A stretch of DNA of 21,856 bases, from positions 1 to 21,856 of the forward strand of contig CAJUBX010000034.1 of NCBI GenBank assembly GCA_910585165.1, written 5' to 3'. The notes below the pieces were generated by a model. That model saw only the letters and a list, made by a program, of their open reading frames with translations, ran no database searches and was not told where the DNA came from. The DNA is from an uncultured Oscillibacter sp. (GTDB lineage: Bacteria > Bacillota > Clostridia > Oscillospirales > Oscillospiraceae). Position numbers and translations under genes: made by a program. Below, in pieces: positions 20,900-21,856 of the stretch; the stretch's first letter is position 1, and each line of letters starts with the position of its first letter.

Positions 20900-21667
20900 A
20901 TGCGTATGCTGCGGTCTCTTGGCTGGGCCGCCCTGGGCACAGGCTTCACCTTCCTGATGACCACTCTGGGCGCAGCCATGGTATTTTTTCTCTCCGGGGA
21001 GCCGAAGCCCCGGTTTCAAAAGGCAATGCTGGGGTTTGCCGCCGGGGTGATGACGGCGGCCTCCGTGTGGAGCCTGCTCCTGCCCGCCATCAGCCAGGCG
21101 GAGGAGGAGGGGAAGGTCCCCGGCTGGCTTCCGGCGGCGGCGGGAATGCTGCTGGGAGTGGTGTTTCTGGCGGCGCTGGACGCGCTGCTGCCCCGTCTGC
21201 GGCGGGAGCGGGAAATCAGCGACGCCTGGCGGCAGAACACGCTTTTGATGACGGCCATCACCCTACATAACGTGCCGGAGGGCATGGCGGTGGGCCTGGC
21301 CTTCGCCCTGGCGGCGGCGGGAGAGGGAACCGCCGGGGCCATGGCGCTGGCGCTTGGTATCGGCATTCAGAACTTTCCGGAGGGCGCGGCGGTGGCCCTG
21401 CCCCTGCGGCAGGAGGGCCGGGGGCGCCTGGGCGCCTTCACCGGGGGGATGCTGTCCGGGGCGGTGGAGCCGGTATTCGGCATTCTTGTGGTGCTGATCG
21501 CCGCCTGGGCCCACCCCATGATGCCATGGCTTTTGAGCTTCGCCGCCGGGGCCATGCTGTACGTGGTGGTGGAGGAGCTGGTGCCCCAGGCCCACAGCCG
21601 GGCGGGGACCTGCGGCTTTGTCGGCGGGTTCCTGATTATGATGGTGCTGGACGTGGCTCTGGGCTAG
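20900..21667 (+). CDS. ZIP-family metal transporter
   Basis: 255 residues with about eight hydrophobic helices. The ZIP signature motifs are present: helix 4 TLHNVPEGMAVGLAFAL (His123, Asn124, Glu127) and helix 5 IGIQNFPEGAAVALPL (Asn158, Glu161), the metal-passing residues in this family. A charged cytoplasmic loop (LLPRLRREREISDAW) lies before helix 4. ZIP proteins move zinc, iron or manganese into the cytoplasm; which metal cannot be told here. The ATG at 20900 has AAAGG five bases upstream; TTG 20897 and ATG 20906 are alternatives. It is divergent from guaD and appears monocistronic. Confidence 0.9.
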   Translation: MRMLRSLGWAALGTGFTFLMTTLGAAMVFFLSGEPKPRFQKAMLGFAAGVMTAASVWSLLLPAISQAEEEGKVPGWLPAAAGMLLGVVFLAALDALLPRLRREREISDAWRQNTLLMTAITLHNVPEGMAVGLAFALAAAGEGTAGAMALALGIGIQNFPEGAAVALPLRQEGRGRLGAFTGGMLSGAVEPVFGILVVLIAAWAHPMMPWLLSFAAGAMLYVVVEELVPQAHSRAGTCGFVGGFLIMMVLDVALG

Positions 21668-21675
21668 GCGGGAAA

Positions 21676-21702
21676 AGGCGGCGGAGCAAAGCTCCGCCGC
21701 CT
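21676..21702. terminator. Terminator between the convergent ZIP and zinc-ribbon genes
   Basis: Perfect 12-bp stem (21676-21687 with 21691-21702), three-base loop. The minus-strand side is followed by TTTCC while the plus-strand side has no T-run, so it mainly serves the zinc-ribbon gene ending at 21707. Confidence 0.7.
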
Positions 21703-21706
21703 CGAA

Positions 21707-21856
21707 TCACGTCCTTGCCTGAATCTGCGCGCCGCATTTTGGGCAGGTGATGACGATCTTCCCCTTGCCCACCGGGACGCGGCAGATGGTTTTGCAGTCT
21801 TTGCAGGTAAAATACTTGTGCTCCTTGTCGGCGTGGCGGGCCCGGGCCCCGGCGCT
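21707..21856 (-). CDS. Zinc-ribbon protein, C-terminal part (runs off window)
   Basis: The minus strand reads 49 residues to TGA at 21707-21709: HADKEHKYFTCKDCKTICRV, then PVGKGKIVITCPKCGAQIQA. Two CxxC pairs (TCKDC and TCPKC) form a zinc ribbon with the conserved basic VPVGKGKI turn between them. In Clostridia such ribbons end small proteins with N-terminal membrane helices; that part would lie outside the window. The role is unknown. Confidence 0.75.
   Translation of the reverse strand, partial: SAGARARHADKEHKYFTCKDCKTICRVPVGKGKIVITCPKCGAQIQART

Noticed and set aside
1..21856. CRISPR array, tRNA or rRNA genes, prophage genes
   Set aside because: No regularly spaced repeats, no cloverleaf or rRNA signatures, and no phage-type genes were seen on either strand.

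Overview
The window looks like a chromosomal stretch from a GC-rich, endospore-forming member of the Clostridia, most likely an Oscillospiraceae relative (Flavonifractor/Lawsonibacter-like). The grounds are a clear spoIIID gene, SLH-domain surface proteins, LCP and DUF975 proteins, strong Shine-Dalgarno sequences and consensus housekeeping promoters. The genus is an inference from general protein character, not from a search.

Left edge (1-2000): the N-terminus of an IS5/IS1182-type transposase runs off the window, next to the 3' remnant of a membrane-protein gene. A bidirectional terminator separates these from an SLH/transglutaminase surface protein. Region 2000-3810 (minus strand) carries an LCP-family envelope gene, then a small unknown gene downstream of spoIIID. 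Region 3888-6589 (plus strand) is a three-gene operon: a ferredoxin-type aldo/keto reductase, a DUF3842 protein and a two-domain P-loop kinase, behind a MerR-type 19-bp-spacer promoter.

Region 6690-7203 is AT-richer. It holds copy 1 of a 128-bp hairpin-rich repeat and a small gene split by an in-frame amber codon. Region 7345-9958 places a MocR-type regulator between two ECF-transporter S components; the regulator has Gln where the PLP lysine is expected. Then, on the minus strand, come a DUF975 membrane protein, the operon small unknown gene / M24 peptidase / ArsC-Spx-like protein / tRNA-dihydrouridine synthase, and, after a divergent plus-strand HTH gene, pyrG with a small unknown gene.

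Region 16354-19020 has a lipoprotein barnase-like RNase overlapping its barstar-like inhibitor, and an SLH-anchored GH18 glycosidase. Region 19207-20810 is a guanine deaminase gene whose roughly 300-nt leader carries a guanine-type purine riboswitch, a terminator whose 5' arm overlaps P1 (predicting a ligand-ON switch), and copy 2 of the 128-bp repeat. The right edge has a ZIP metal transporter and the C-terminus of a zinc-ribbon protein.

The most interesting items are the predicted guanine-ON switch on guanine deaminase, the MITE-like repeat inserted into that leader, and the RNase/inhibitor pair with changes on both sides of a known interface contact. Next come the lysine-less MocR flanked by two vitamin-type S components and the amber-split gene.
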